64,000 nucleotides of DNA from JAXMHB01 sp046346965 (GTDB taxonomy: Bacteria > Pseudomonadota > Gammaproteobacteria > Xanthomonadales > SZUA-5), in the NCBI GenBank assembly GCA_046346965.1, contig JAXMHB010000002.1, positions 248,001 to 312,000 on the forward strand, given 5' to 3'. Below, one piece after another: positions 1 through 8,366 of the stretch. Made by a program: the position numbers and the translations under genes. Under the pieces are notes generated by a model. That model saw nothing but the letters and a program-made list of their open reading frames with translations. It was not told the DNA's origin and searched no databases. How positions within the stretch are numbered: the stretch's first letter is position 1; each line of letters opens with the position of its first letter.

Positions 1-249
1 GAAGGCAGCCGCTATCTGCTGGCGTGGGCGGACTCAATCTCCGAGATCAAGACCATCTGCCACACCGGGCGCAAAGCCACGATGGTGGTGCGGGTCGATG
101 AGGCGGGCCGCGCCATCACCCAGGGCGCGCAGGTGGAGATCGGCGGCAACGAGCGCTACGTGTCGGTATCACGCGCCGAGTTCAAGCGCATCTTCGACGG
201 TGAAGGCACCATCCCGCTGAAGCAGGGCGAGCTGTTCAGCGGGCGCTGA
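1..249 (+). CDS. tdk: Thymidine kinase, C-terminal part (gene starts before the window)
   Basis: Only the last 82 codons are present. They read as the C-terminal lasso and zinc-binding region of type II thymidine kinase, which phosphorylates thymidine to dTMP in the salvage pathway. The segments YLLAWADSISEIKTIC, GRKATMVV and IGGNERYVSVSR align by eye with E. coli Tdk, where the corresponding text is YLLAWSDKLVELKTIC, GRKASMVL and IGGNERYVSVCR. The Cys pattern is unusual: the family CxC before GRKA is C-H-T here, and the Cys after YVSV is Ser, so the structural zinc site looks largely lost. The ATP-binding half is outside the window. The gene converges on the DUF3501 gene, whose stop lies 10 bases further on. 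Confidence 0.9.
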   Translation, partial: EGSRYLLAWADSISEIKTICHTGRKATMVVRVDEAGRAITQGAQVEIGGNERYVSVSRAEFKRIFDGEGTIPLKQGELFSGR

Positions 250-259
250 GCGGCTCGCT

Positions 260-856
260 TCAGGCAAAGTCCATCGCCAGCGCGCTGCGCACGCTCAGCG
301 GCAGCAGCGTGGCGTGCCCGTAGCGTTCATCGTCGACACCGATGCTGACAGCCGCGCCAGCGCGCCAGGTGGCGATCTGCGTCTCGTTGAGTTCGAAGCG
401 GATGAAATGCACGGCCGAGGTCTTGCTCGCATTGCTGCGGTCCAGATCCTCGTCGGCCACGGCGCGCGCGCGTCCGCTGCCGCTGACCTCGACATACAGG
501 TGGTCCTCGATGCGCTGCAGACGCGCGAGTTCGCGCGCACGCACCTGGGGGTCGGGAAACTCGATCAGCAGCGTCGCCTTGAGATTGGTGCCGTCCGGAA
601 TCAGCGGGTTGTAGGCGGCGAGTTCGTCTTCGATGCCGCCGGCCTCGGCAATGCGCTCAATGCGCAGCATCTCCTGCACCTGATACTGCACGGTCAGCCG
701 ATCCTCGAAGATCAGCGTCATGTGCGGTCCCAGATGCACGGTACGGTTCTTCTTGTGCGCCAGGACCTGGGCGCGGAAGGCGTTGCGCCGACTGGCGTAC
801 TGCTCCAGCGTGTAGAGGTCGTCGCGGGTCAGGCGATTCGGGATCAGCGTGGTCAT
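260..856 (-). CDS. DUF3501 family protein
   Basis: This 198-residue soluble protein has no signal peptide or membrane segment. Its N-terminus (LIPNRLTRDDLYTLEQYA) and the central block with GPHMTLIFEDRLTVQYQ and EMLRIERI match my recollection of DUF3501, a family found beside rubrerythrin and a GlpC-like Fe-S protein. It has no known activity. The gene is last in a leftward run after the rubrerythrin and Fe-S genes, 22 bases after the Fe-S stop, with AGGACACGACC just before its ATG. The context points to a role in the same peroxide or electron-transfer process, but I see no cofactor motif. Confidence 0.8.
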   Translation of the reverse strand: MTTLIPNRLTRDDLYTLEQYASRRNAFRAQVLAHKKNRTVHLGPHMTLIFEDRLTVQYQVQEMLRIERIAEAGGIEDELAAYNPLIPDGTNLKATLLIEFPDPQVRARELARLQRIEDHLYVEVSGSGRARAVADEDLDRSNASKTSAVHFIRFELNETQIATWRAGAAVSIGVDDERYGHATLLPLSVRSALAMDFA

Positions 857-878
857 GGTCGTGTCCTGTTTGCTCGCG

Positions 879-2222
879 TCACAGCCCGTACGCCATGCGC
901 AGCAGGCTCAGCGGATGTTGCGCTTCGGGTTTGCCGTCGATGCCGTCAGCGAGATGCGCGCCGGCCATCGGGCAGTCGCTGGAATAGTGTTGGGCATTCG
1001 CCTTCTTCATGCGATCGACGACCGGCTTGGCGATCTTGCGTGCGTACTCGTAGGTATCCGTTTTGACGCCGTAGGTGCCGTCGTGACCGGAACAGCGCTC
1101 GATCATTTCCAGCGTGGTGTTCGGGACCAGTTTGAGAATGTCGCGAGTCTTCGGGCCGATGTTCTGTACCCGCTGATGGCAGGGTACGTGATAAGCGATC
1201 TTGCCGAGTTCGCGCTTGAAGTCGGTGCGCAGCAAGCCCGCCTGGTGCCTGTGCATCAGGTACTCGAAAGGATCGTAGATCGCCCGCCGCACCGCTTGCA
1301 GGGCGGCGTCCTCGGGGAACATCAGCGGCAACTCCTGCTTGAACATCAGCACACAGGAGGGGATCGGCGCGAGGATGTCATAGCCCGCCTCTACCGCGGC
1401 GTGCAGCACCGGCAGATTGGCTTCCTTGTAGCGCGCCACGGCGTCGAGGTCGCCCAGTTCCAGCTTCGGCATGCCGCAGCACTGCTCGCGCGCGAGGCGT
1501 TTGACCTCGATGCCGTTGTGCTGCAGCACGGCCGCCAGGTCCTCCACCACTTGCGGCATGTTGTAGTTGCCGTAGCAGGTGGTGAAGATCGCCACGCGGC
1601 CACGGGTAGGGCCGGCCGCTTGCGCGGGCACGCTGCCCTCGTAGCGCTTCAAGCGTTTGCGGCCGGTATGGCTGTGGTAGCTCGGAATCACCGCGTCTTT
1701 ATGCACGCCCAGCGTCTTTTCGAGCACGCTGCGCATCGGCGCGGTCTGGTTGAGCGCGTTGACCGCCTGCACCACCACCGGGATCGAGGCGATCTTGCCG
1801 ACGGTGGTGGTTGAGGACAGCAGCTTGGACTGCCAGCGGGTTTCGCCCTTTTTGTGCTTGATCGCCTTGGCGCGCAGCATCAGGTGCGGGAAATCCACGT
1901 TCCACGCGTGCGGCGGCACATAGGGACATTTGGTCTGATAGCAGAGGTCGCACAGGTAGCACTGATCGACCACTTTCATGTAATCGGACTTGGCGATGCC
2001 GTCGACTTCCAGGGTCGGCGAGTTGTCGACCAGATCGAACAGCAGCGGAAAAGCCTGGCACAGGCTGACGCAGCGGCGACAGCCGTGACAGATATCGTAA
2101 ACGCGCTCCAATTCTTTATTGAGCGCTTCCTCATTCCAGAAGTCTGGATTGCGCCAGTCGAGCGGATGCCGGGTGGGCGCTTCCAGGCTGCCTTCGCGCG
2201 CAGACGTGGGGGTTTGGCTCAT
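879..2222 (-). CDS. Fe-S oxidoreductase with two 4Fe-4S motifs and CCG domains (GlpC/HdrD-like)
   Basis: This is a 447-residue cytoplasmic electron-transfer protein of the COG0247 type. Two ferredoxin-like clusters are visible: Cys45, 48, 51 and 55 in CHGCRRCVSLC, and Cys88, 91, 94 and 99 in CYLCDLCYQTKCP. They are followed by cysteine-rich CCG-type segments around EQCCGMPKLELGD in the middle and by HVPCHQRV and ERCSGHDG near the C-terminus. Such proteins shuttle electrons between a donor and a partner oxidoreductase. It sits between rubrerythrin (61 bases upstream) and DUF3501 (22 bases downstream), all leftward, so it is probably the reductant relay for rubrerythrin. There is no flavin or NAD(P) domain, so another protein must provide electrons. 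Confidence 0.85.
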   Translation of the reverse strand: MSQTPTSAREGSLEAPTRHPLDWRNPDFWNEEALNKELERVYDICHGCRRCVSLCQAFPLLFDLVDNSPTLEVDGIAKSDYMKVVDQCYLCDLCYQTKCPYVPPHAWNVDFPHLMLRAKAIKHKKGETRWQSKLLSSTTTVGKIASIPVVVQAVNALNQTAPMRSVLEKTLGVHKDAVIPSYHSHTGRKRLKRYEGSVPAQAAGPTRGRVAIFTTCYGNYNMPQVVEDLAAVLQHNGIEVKRLAREQCCGMPKLELGDLDAVARYKEANLPVLHAAVEAGYDILAPIPSCVLMFKQELPLMFPEDAALQAVRRAIYDPFEYLMHRHQAGLLRTDFKRELGKIAYHVPCHQRVQNIGPKTRDILKLVPNTTLEMIERCSGHDGTYGVKTDTYEYARKIAKPVVDRMKKANAQHYSSDCPMAGAHLADGIDGKPEAQHPLSLLRMAYGL

Positions 2223-2283
2223 GGCGCGGCTACTCGTGGCTGGAGAGAGTGCCGCCCGCGCGAGGCGCGGGCGGCAGCGATAC

Positions 2284-2712
2284 TCAGGCGTTGGCGCCGA
2301 GATCGTTCAAGGCCTTCTGGAAGCGATTGGCGTGCGAGCGCTCGGCCTTGGCCAGCGTCTCGAACCAATCAGCGATTTCGTCGAAGCCTTCCTCGCGCGC
2401 GGTTTTGGCCATGCCCGGATACATATCGGTGTACTCGTGGGTCTCGCCGGCGATTGCGCTCTTGAGATTGCTGGCGGTGTCGCCGAAAGGCAGGCCGGTG
2501 GCCGGATCACCGCAGGCTTCCAGGTACTCCAAATGGCCGTGCGCGTGACCGGTTTCGCCCTCGGCGGTCGAGCGGAACACCGCCGCGACATCGTTGTAGC
2601 CCTCGACGTCTGCCTTCTGAGCGAAATACAGATAGCGGCGATTGGCCTGCGACTCGCCGGCAAAGGCGGCCTTCAAATTGTCTTCGGTCTTGGAACCCTT
2701 GAGATTCGACAT
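2284..2712 (-). CDS. Rubrerythrin, diiron domain only
   Basis: This 142-residue ferritin-like protein likely reduces hydrogen peroxide at a non-haem diiron centre. The helix motifs GESQANRRY, EGETGHAHGH, GETHEYTDMY and AKAERSHANRF carry the Glu and His ligands. The C-terminal rubredoxin domain of classical rubrerythrin is absent, so it needs an external electron donor, and the Fe-S oxidoreductase immediately downstream is the obvious candidate. I chose the ATG at 2712 (MSNLKGSKTEDN) because AGGAGAG precedes it; the longer open frame upstream gives an unrelated N-terminus. It is the first gene of the leftward rubrerythrin/Fe-S/DUF3501 operon. Confidence 0.92.
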   Translation of the reverse strand: MSNLKGSKTEDNLKAAFAGESQANRRYLYFAQKADVEGYNDVAAVFRSTAEGETGHAHGHLEYLEACGDPATGLPFGDTASNLKSAIAGETHEYTDMYPGMAKTAREEGFDEIADWFETLAKAERSHANRFQKALNDLGANA

Positions 2713-3109
2713 CGCAACTCTCCTGCTGATGGACAAGGATGCAACCACTGGTCGGCACGCGCCGACCGTACTCCACTCACCTGTCGCCCCGCGACCCGCG
2801 TCAGGTCGCAAGTCCGACGCCATGTCATGCTTTGCTGCCCGCAGAGAGTATTCCGATCACACGATCGGTGGAAATTGAGGCTGACGATGCTGGCAGCAGA
2901 CGCAGTGAATGCTGCGTTGCGCAAGCATGTGCCGTGGTGCGTTGATATCACTCTGATTCATCGGGATTACTGGGCTGACGCACCGCACGATAACGGCCGG
3001 CAATGCAAACGAGTCGCAAATGCTGCGGCTGGTCCGACGCGCCGGCGCAGGCAGGCAGGGGCTGGCGTCGGCGTTATGCTTGCCGCCACCTTCGGTGGGG
3101 AGCGGTGTC
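2713..3109. other. Divergent intergenic region between rubrerythrin and maiA
   Basis: About 400 bases lack any coding reading I can support. The region must hold the promoter of the leftward rubrerythrin operon and that of maiA. A perfect dyad CCGATC-acac-GATCGG lies at 2853-2868 and could be an operator, although I cannot assign it to a regulator. A TATGCT hexamer at 3075-3080 is a candidate -10 for maiA. I recognise no RNA gene or repeat. Confidence 0.5.
3075..3080 (+). promoter_or_regulatory. Candidate -10 element of maiA
   Basis: TATGCT is followed by the G+C-rich stretch TGCCGCC and lies 30 bases before the maiA ATG. The same arrangement of TAnnnT, a GC-rich stretch and a start about 30 bases on recurs at other genes in the window. 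I see no clear -35. Confidence 0.35.
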
Positions 3110-3775
3110 ATGAGCGATCTGATCAAGCTCTACAGCTACTGGCGATCCAGCGCCGCATACCGGGTGCGCATCGCCCTGAACTTGAAGGGCCTGCGCTATG
3201 ACTACCTGGGCGTGAGCCTGATCGACGGCGGCGGGCAACAGCGCACAACGCCGTATCACGCGCTCAATCCGCAAGAGTTGGTGCCGGTGCTGGTAGACGG
3301 CGAGCGCGTGGTGCGCCAGTCGATGGCGATCATCGAGTACCTGGAAGAGACCTACCACGACCGCGGCCATGCGCTGATGCCGCCCACCGCGCGCGAGCGC
3401 GCACGGGTGCGCTCGATCGCGCAGCTGATTGCCTGCGACATCCATCCGCTCAACAACTTGCGCGTGCTTGGCTATCTGGAGCAGCAGTTTTTCATCACGC
3501 CGGCGCAGAAGGAGCAATGGATTCAGCACTGGATCGGGCTCGGCTTCAAGGCGCTGGAAGAGCTGCTGGCCGGTAATCCGTCCACCGGCGAGTTCTGCGA
3601 GGGCGACGAGCCCACGCTGGCTGATTGCTGCCTGGTGCCGCAGGTCTACAACGCGCGCCGCTTTGGCCTGGACCTGCAGGCCTATCCGACCATCGCGCGG
3701 GTGTACGAGCGCTGCCTGGATTTGCCCGAGTTCGTCGCCGCGCAGCCGGAGCGCCAGCCCGACGCGCCGCGCTGA
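3110..3775 (+). CDS. maiA: Maleylacetoacetate isomerase (zeta-class glutathione S-transferase)
   Basis: This 221-residue cytosolic enzyme would isomerise maleylacetoacetate to fumarylacetoacetate in tyrosine/homogentisate breakdown, using glutathione. The N-terminal thioredoxin-like domain has YSYWRSSAAYRVRIALN, close to the zeta-class SSxSxRVRIAL signature, then NPQELVPVL and the glutathione-binding VRQSMAIIEYLEE. The all-helical C-terminal domain has CDIHPLNNLRVL and FCEGDEPTLADCCLVPQVYNA. The length is normal for the family. The ATG at 3110 follows GGTGGGGAG. No other genes of the homogentisate pathway are nearby, so a more general GST role is possible. A sensor-kinase gene starts 15 bases downstream. 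Confidence 0.9.
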   Translation: MSDLIKLYSYWRSSAAYRVRIALNLKGLRYDYLGVSLIDGGGQQRTTPYHALNPQELVPVLVDGERVVRQSMAIIEYLEETYHDRGHALMPPTARERARVRSIAQLIACDIHPLNNLRVLGYLEQQFFITPAQKEQWIQHWIGLGFKALEELLAGNPSTGEFCEGDEPTLADCCLVPQVYNARRFGLDLQAYPTIARVYERCLDLPEFVAAQPERQPDAPR

Positions 3776-3790
3776 TCGGGGCGGCTGCGC

Positions 3791-6280
3791 GTGATCGCTC
3801 CCTGGCTGCTGTTCCTGGTTGCCATCGGTTATCTGGCGGCGCTGTTCTCGGTCGCCGCCTGGGGCGATCGCCATGCCGAGTGGACGCAGAGCCGGCGCGT
3901 GCGCGCCTGGGTCTACAGTCTGTCGCTGGGCGTCTATTGCACCACCTGGACGGTGTACGGCGCGGTCGGCACGGCGGTCAACGGCGGCTGGGCGTTTTGG
4001 GCGATCTATCTGGGGCCGATTCTGGTTTTCCTGTTCGGGACCGGCGTGATCGAGCGGCTGGTGCTGATCGCGCGTCAGCAGAACATCGGCTCGCTCTCGC
4101 ATCTGATCTCGGCACGCTTCGGGCGCTCGCGGCCGCTGGCGGCGCTGGTGACGGCGATCGCACTGTGCGCGGCGGTGCCGTACATCGCGCTGCAGTTCAA
4201 GGCGATCAGCGCCAGCATCGATGTGCTGGCGCCGCAGCAGGCGCACAGCAGCAGCCTGTGGAGCGACACCGCGCTCTACGTGGCAGCGATGATGGCGCTG
4301 TTCGCCATGCTGTTTGGCACCCGCGAGGCCAGCGCGACGGCGCAGCGGCGCGGCCTGTTGCTGGCGGTGGCGCTGGAATCGCTGATCAAGCTGCTGGCGC
4401 TGCTGGTGGTCGCCGCGCTGGCGCTATATCTGGGCCGCGATGACTGGCCGGCCGCGCTGCAGCGGGTCAGCGCCGATCCGCGCTGGTCGCCCGAGCAGTT
4501 CGGCAGCCTGAGCTTTCTGACGCAGATGCTGCTCGCGGCCTGCGCCATTCTGTGTCTGCCGCGGCAGTTCCACGTTGCGGTGGTGGAATGCCTGGACCCG
4601 GCCGACATCTACCGCGCGCGGCGGGTGTTCGTGCTGTACATGGTGCTGATCTCCGCCTGCGTGCTGCCAGTGGCCTGGCTGTCGCAGGATCTGGTTGGCA
4701 GCGGCAATCCGGACCATCTGTTGCTGCGCCTGCCGCTGGAAAACGGCCATCCCGGAATTGCGCTGATCGCCTTCATCGGCGGACTGTCGGCCGGGACCGC
4801 GATGGTGATCGTCGTCAGCGTGGCTTTGAGCACCATGGTCAGCAACGATCTGTTGATGCCGATGCTGATGCGCGTGCGCGCGCTGAAGCTGCAGCAGCGG
4901 CGCGATCTGTCGGCCTGGGTGCTGGGTTGCCGCCGCTTTGCCGTCATGCTGCTGGCGCTGCTGGCCTTCACCTTCTACCGTTCCGGCACCACCAGCGACA
5001 GTTTGGCCAGTTTCGGTCTGCTGGCCTTCAGTGCCGTCGCGCAGTTCGCGCCCACGCTGCTGGCCAGCCTGTATTGGCGCAATGCCAGCGCGCGCGGCGT
5101 GTACCTGGCGCTGATCGGCGGCTTCGCCATGTGGACTTACACGCTGCTGCTGCCGCAACTGGCGCTGGCGGGCTGGTTTCCGACCACCTGGCTGACGCAG
5201 GGGCCGCTCGGGATCGGTCCGCTGGCGCCGCATGCGCTGCTTGGCGTGCCGGGGCCGGATGCGCTGACGCACGGCACGCTGTGGTCCCTGCTGGTCAATT
5301 GCGTGCTGCTGGTGGTGGTGTCGCTGCGCCGCCGTCCGCGCCTGAGTGATCGCCTGCAGGCCACCGCCTATCTCGATCCTTACGCCCTGCGTGCCAGTTC
5401 GGCCGAGGAACTGGTGCCGCACGTGCGCCAACGCGATCTGATGGATCTGGCGCAGCGCATCCTCGGGCGCGAGTCGGCCAATCTGGCCTATGCCGACTTC
5501 TACGCGCGCCAGCAGCGTCGCTTCGAGGCCGATGCGCCGGCCGACCGGCGCCTGCTGCAGTTCACCGAGCGCCTGCTGGGCGGCGCCGTAGGGCCGGGTT
5601 CGGCGCGTGTGATGCTGACCTCGGTGCTGCGCGGCAGTGGTCTGGAATTGGGCGAAGTAGTGTCGGTGCTGGACGAAACCAGCCAGGCGCTGCGCTTCAA
5701 TCGCGAGTTGCTGCAGACCACCTTCGAGCACATGAGTCAGGGCATCAGTGTGGTCGACGCCGAGATGCGTCTGGTGGCGTGGAATCGCCGCTACGCCGAG
5801 TTGTTCGACTATCCCGACGGCATGTTGTACGTCGGCCGGCCGATCGCCGACCTGATCCGCCACAACGCCGAGCGCGGTGCGCTGGGGCCGGGCGACATCG
5901 AGGAACACGTGGCCCGACGCCTGGCCTACATGCGCGCCGGCAGCGCCCATCGGCACGTGCGCGAAGATCACGACGGTCAGGTGCTGGAAATGCGCGGCGA
6001 GCCCCTGCCGGGTGGCGGATTCGTCATGAGTTTCAATGACATCACCGAGTTCAAGCGGGCCGAACGGGCGCTGCGGGTGGCCAATGAGACGCTGGAGGAC
6101 CGGGTCGAGCAGCGCACTTTCGAGCTGAAGCACTCGCTGAAGGCGCAGGAGGAAGCGCGCTGCTGGCGCAGGCAGCGCAGGAGACGCGTACCCGCTTCAT
6201 CGCCGCGGCCAGCCACGATCTGCTGCAGCCGCTGTCGGCCGCGCGGCTGTTCTCCTCGCTGCGCGAGAGCGAGGGTCTGA
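3791..6280 (+). CDS. Transporter-like hybrid sensor kinase, 5' part (SSS membrane domain + PAS), frameshifted
   Basis: From a GTG at 3791 this reads about 500 residues of multi-helix membrane domain of the sodium:solute symporter type, then a linker, then a PAS domain (MSQGISVVDAEMRLVAWNRR, PLPGGGFVMSFNDITEFKRA) and a coiled coil (VEQRTFELKHSLKAQEE). This is the architecture of NahK/ErcS'-like and CbrA-like kinases, in which a PutP-like module senses or transports a small molecule. The kinase core should follow, but the frame is lost at about 6157 and ends in unrelated basic sequence at 6280. The phosphoacceptor His and the rest continue in another frame (entry at 6157-7269). Restoring one base in gaagcgcgctg would give E-E-A-A-L-L-A-Q and join the two. 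It is either a real mutation or a sequence error. Confidence 0.75.
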   Translation: MIAPWLLFLVAIGYLAALFSVAAWGDRHAEWTQSRRVRAWVYSLSLGVYCTTWTVYGAVGTAVNGGWAFWAIYLGPILVFLFGTGVIERLVLIARQQNIGSLSHLISARFGRSRPLAALVTAIALCAAVPYIALQFKAISASIDVLAPQQAHSSSLWSDTALYVAAMMALFAMLFGTREASATAQRRGLLLAVALESLIKLLALLVVAALALYLGRDDWPAALQRVSADPRWSPEQFGSLSFLTQMLLAACAILCLPRQFHVAVVECLDPADIYRARRVFVLYMVLISACVLPVAWLSQDLVGSGNPDHLLLRLPLENGHPGIALIAFIGGLSAGTAMVIVVSVALSTMVSNDLLMPMLMRVRALKLQQRRDLSAWVLGCRRFAVMLLALLAFTFYRSGTTSDSLASFGLLAFSAVAQFAPTLLASLYWRNASARGVYLALIGGFAMWTYTLLLPQLALAGWFPTTWLTQGPLGIGPLAPHALLGVPGPDALTHGTLWSLLVNCVLLVVVSLRRRPRLSDRLQATAYLDPYALRASSAEELVPHVRQRDLMDLAQRILGRESANLAYADFYARQQRRFEADAPADRRLLQFTERLLGGAVGPGSARVMLTSVLRGSGLELGEVVSVLDETSQALRFNRELLQTTFEHMSQGISVVDAEMRLVAWNRRYAELFDYPDGMLYVGRPIADLIRHNAERGALGPGDIEEHVARRLAYMRAGSAHRHVREDHDGQVLEMRGEPLPGGGFVMSFNDITEFKRAERALRVANETLEDRVEQRTFELKHSLKAQEEARCWRRQRRRRVPASSPRPATICCSRCRPRGCSPRCARARV

Positions 6281-7269
6281 ACTCGGCGGCGCATCAGCTG
6301 GTCGGTCGCGTCGATTCCTCGCTGTCGGCGGCGGAGGAGCAGCTCGACGGTCTGATCGATCTGGCGCGGCTGGACGCCGGCGTGTTGACGCCCGAGATCA
6401 AGCCGATGGCGCTGGCCGAGTTGTTCGCGGCGATGGACGAGCAGTTCCGCGCGCTGGCGCAAAGTCGCGGCCTGCGGCTGCGGGTGATCGACACCCGTCT
6501 GGCGGTGCTGACCGACCGCAAGCTGCTGCGCCGCATCGTGCAGAACTTGTCCAACGCGCTGCGCTACACCCGCCACGGCGGCGTGGTGCTGGGTGCGCGG
6601 CGGGCCGGCGATCAGGTGCGGATCGAAGTGTGGGACAGCGGCCCGGGCATACCGGGCGAGGTGCAGTCGCGCATATTTCGCGATTTCGAACGCGGCTTGC
6701 GCGCCTCGCCCTGGGGCGAGCGCGGCCTCGGGCTGGGCTTGGCCGGTTGTTTGCGGCTGGCCCGGCTGATGGGCCATCGGCTGGATCTGCGCTCGCGCGC
6801 CGAGCGCGGCACCATGTTCCTGGTCAGCGCGCCGCGAGTGGCGCTGCCGGCCACCGCCGCGACGCCGGCGGAGCCCGGCAGCGGCGTCAGCGCGATGGAT
6901 CAGAGTCTGCGCGTGCTGGTGGTCGACAACGAGCCGGCGGTCCTGCAAGCCACGCACACGCTGCTGACGCGCTGGGGTCACCGTGCGCTGCTCGCCGCCA
7001 ACGGCGCCGCGGCGCTCGATCTGGTCCGCCAGCACGACTTCGATCTGGCCCTGGTCGATCATCAGCTGGATGCCGGCGAGAACGGCTTGCTGCTGATCGA
7101 GCAGTGGCGTGCCTGTGGCCGTGCGCCGCGCGCGCTGACGATGATCAGCGCCGATCGCAGCGGTGAGTTCCTGAAAGCGGCGGCCGCGGCGCGCGTGCCG
7201 GTGTTGCACAAGCCGGTCAAGCCAGCCGCGCTGCGCGCGCTGCTCGCCTCAGTGCGGCTGGACGTCTGA
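6157..7269 (+). pseudogene. Transporter-like hybrid sensor kinase, 3' part (HisKA, HATPase, REC), separated by a frameshift
   Basis: This frame continues the protein begun at 3791. It opens with AALLAQAAQETRTRFIAAA, then the H-box ASHDLLQPLSAARLF with the phosphoacceptor His codon at 6214-6216, an HATPase domain (NLSNALRYTRHGG, VWDSGPGIP, GERGLGLGLAGCLRLARLMG) and a C-terminal receiver with VVDNEPAVL, LVDHQLD and LHKPVKP. The receiver has its phosphoacceptor Asp and its Lys, so the sequence looks functional apart from the break. The first in-frame ATG (6382) lies after the H-box, so a protein begun there would have no phosphoacceptor. The 3' end overlaps the convergent membrane-protein gene by 21 bases. 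Confidence 0.7.
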
Positions 7270-8358
7270 GCCGGCGCAGCGCGGCGGCAGCGCCGCAGTC
7301 CAGGCGAGTAGCCGCTCGCGGGTCTGGTAACCAGAGGGCGGCACCGCCAGCATGCTCTGCTGCCAGTGCTCCAGCGTCTGCAGATCCTCCGCCAGCACCC
7401 GGCCGTCGCTGCACAAGCGTGCCGTGCCCAGCGTCTCCAGCAGACCGAGCAGATCCTCCTGGCAAATGCGCGCGTAGATGCTGGAATCGCCGGTCTCCGG
7501 CAAGCCGGCCGCGCAGGCCTGCAGTGCCAGCGCCAGCGCGCCGGGCTGTACCCGATCCCAGGCCAGATCCAGATCGCTCAGATTGTCGTAGGCATTGTTC
7601 TGCGCGCGCCGCCGCTGCAGCCGGCGCTCCAGCGCCGCGTGGGTATCGGCATCCAGCGGCTGGGCTTGGCGCATCCGTGCCTGCGCTTGCCGCAACTGGC
7701 GCTCGTCGCTGCGCGCGGCCGCCTGATGCAGCGCGCTCAGACATTCCTGTCGCTGCTGGCACGCCTGCTCGGCCTCGTGCATGCCGGCGTGACCAAGCTG
7801 CGCAAACCCGCGCAGGCCGTCCAGTTGATCTGCCAGATGCGGACTCATCCCGCCCGCCTGCACGCGGGCGCGCAGCGTCTCTGCATGGGTGGCAACGGCG
7901 TTCCAGTCCGCCGGCGTCCAGGCGGGCTCGCCTTCGATCAGCCGGTTCAGGAGCGCCGCTGCGAGGTCGTAGCGTTCCCGCGTATCGAGCCCTTCCCAGC
8001 GCGATGGGCTCAGCACTACGCTCAGTGTGCCGGGCGCGGCCTCGCGCACCGGTGCCTGCAGCGCCTCGCGTGCATCCCAGGCTTGGCGCTCGCGCATCTG
8101 CTGGTACCAAAGACCCAGGTAGATCAAGCCGGCCCCCAGCGCATAGGCCAGCAACACGGCGCCGGCGTAGCGCAGCGCGGCGCGCGCGGCCCCGTGCCGC
8201 CGATGGCGCAACCAGCCCACATAGGCCGCCAGCAGCACCGGCGCCAGCAGCAGGCCGATGACGCTGGCGACCACCAGCAGCACGAACTCCTGCGAAATCC
8301 AACCGCCGCCGCCGAAACTGCACTGCATGGCGCTGGTCGTCATCGTCAGCGGGTGCAT
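7249..8358 (-). CDS. Hypothetical membrane protein with two N-terminal transmembrane helices
   Basis: I do not recognise this family. From ATG 8358 the product is 369 residues. It has a Gly-rich start (MQCSFGGGGWISQEF), two strongly hydrophobic segments at about residues 20-45 and 60-82, and then a mostly helical, Gln/Ala/Arg-rich soluble part of about 280 residues with several Cys. Alternative starts are ATG 8343 and ATG 8328, and none has a good ribosome-binding site. The gene begins 8 bases after the stop of the epimerase-like gene, so the two are probably translated from one leftward message. The C-terminal region would lie on one face of the inner membrane. Function unknown. Confidence 0.65.
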   Translation of the reverse strand: MHPLTMTTSAMQCSFGGGGWISQEFVLLVVASVIGLLLAPVLLAAYVGWLRHRRHGAARAALRYAGAVLLAYALGAGLIYLGLWYQQMRERQAWDAREALQAPVREAAPGTLSVVLSPSRWEGLDTRERYDLAAALLNRLIEGEPAWTPADWNAVATHAETLRARVQAGGMSPHLADQLDGLRGFAQLGHAGMHEAEQACQQRQECLSALHQAAARSDERQLRQAQARMRQAQPLDADTHAALERRLQRRRAQNNAYDNLSDLDLAWDRVQPGALALALQACAAGLPETGDSSIYARICQEDLLGLLETLGTARLCSDGRVLAEDLQTLEHWQQSMLAVPPSGYQTRERLLAWTAALPPRCAGSDVQPH

Positions 8359-8366
8359 CGCGCGGC

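Noticed and set aside
4424..6133. Long open frames opposite the sensor kinase and opposite many other genes
   Set aside because: They are shadows created by high G+C codon use; translations are rich in Arg, Gln, His and Gly and match nothing.
6140..6180. Programmed -1 frameshift in the hybrid kinase
   Set aside because: There is no X-XXY-YYZ slippery heptamer or downstream pseudoknot that I can see; a lost base explains it more simply.
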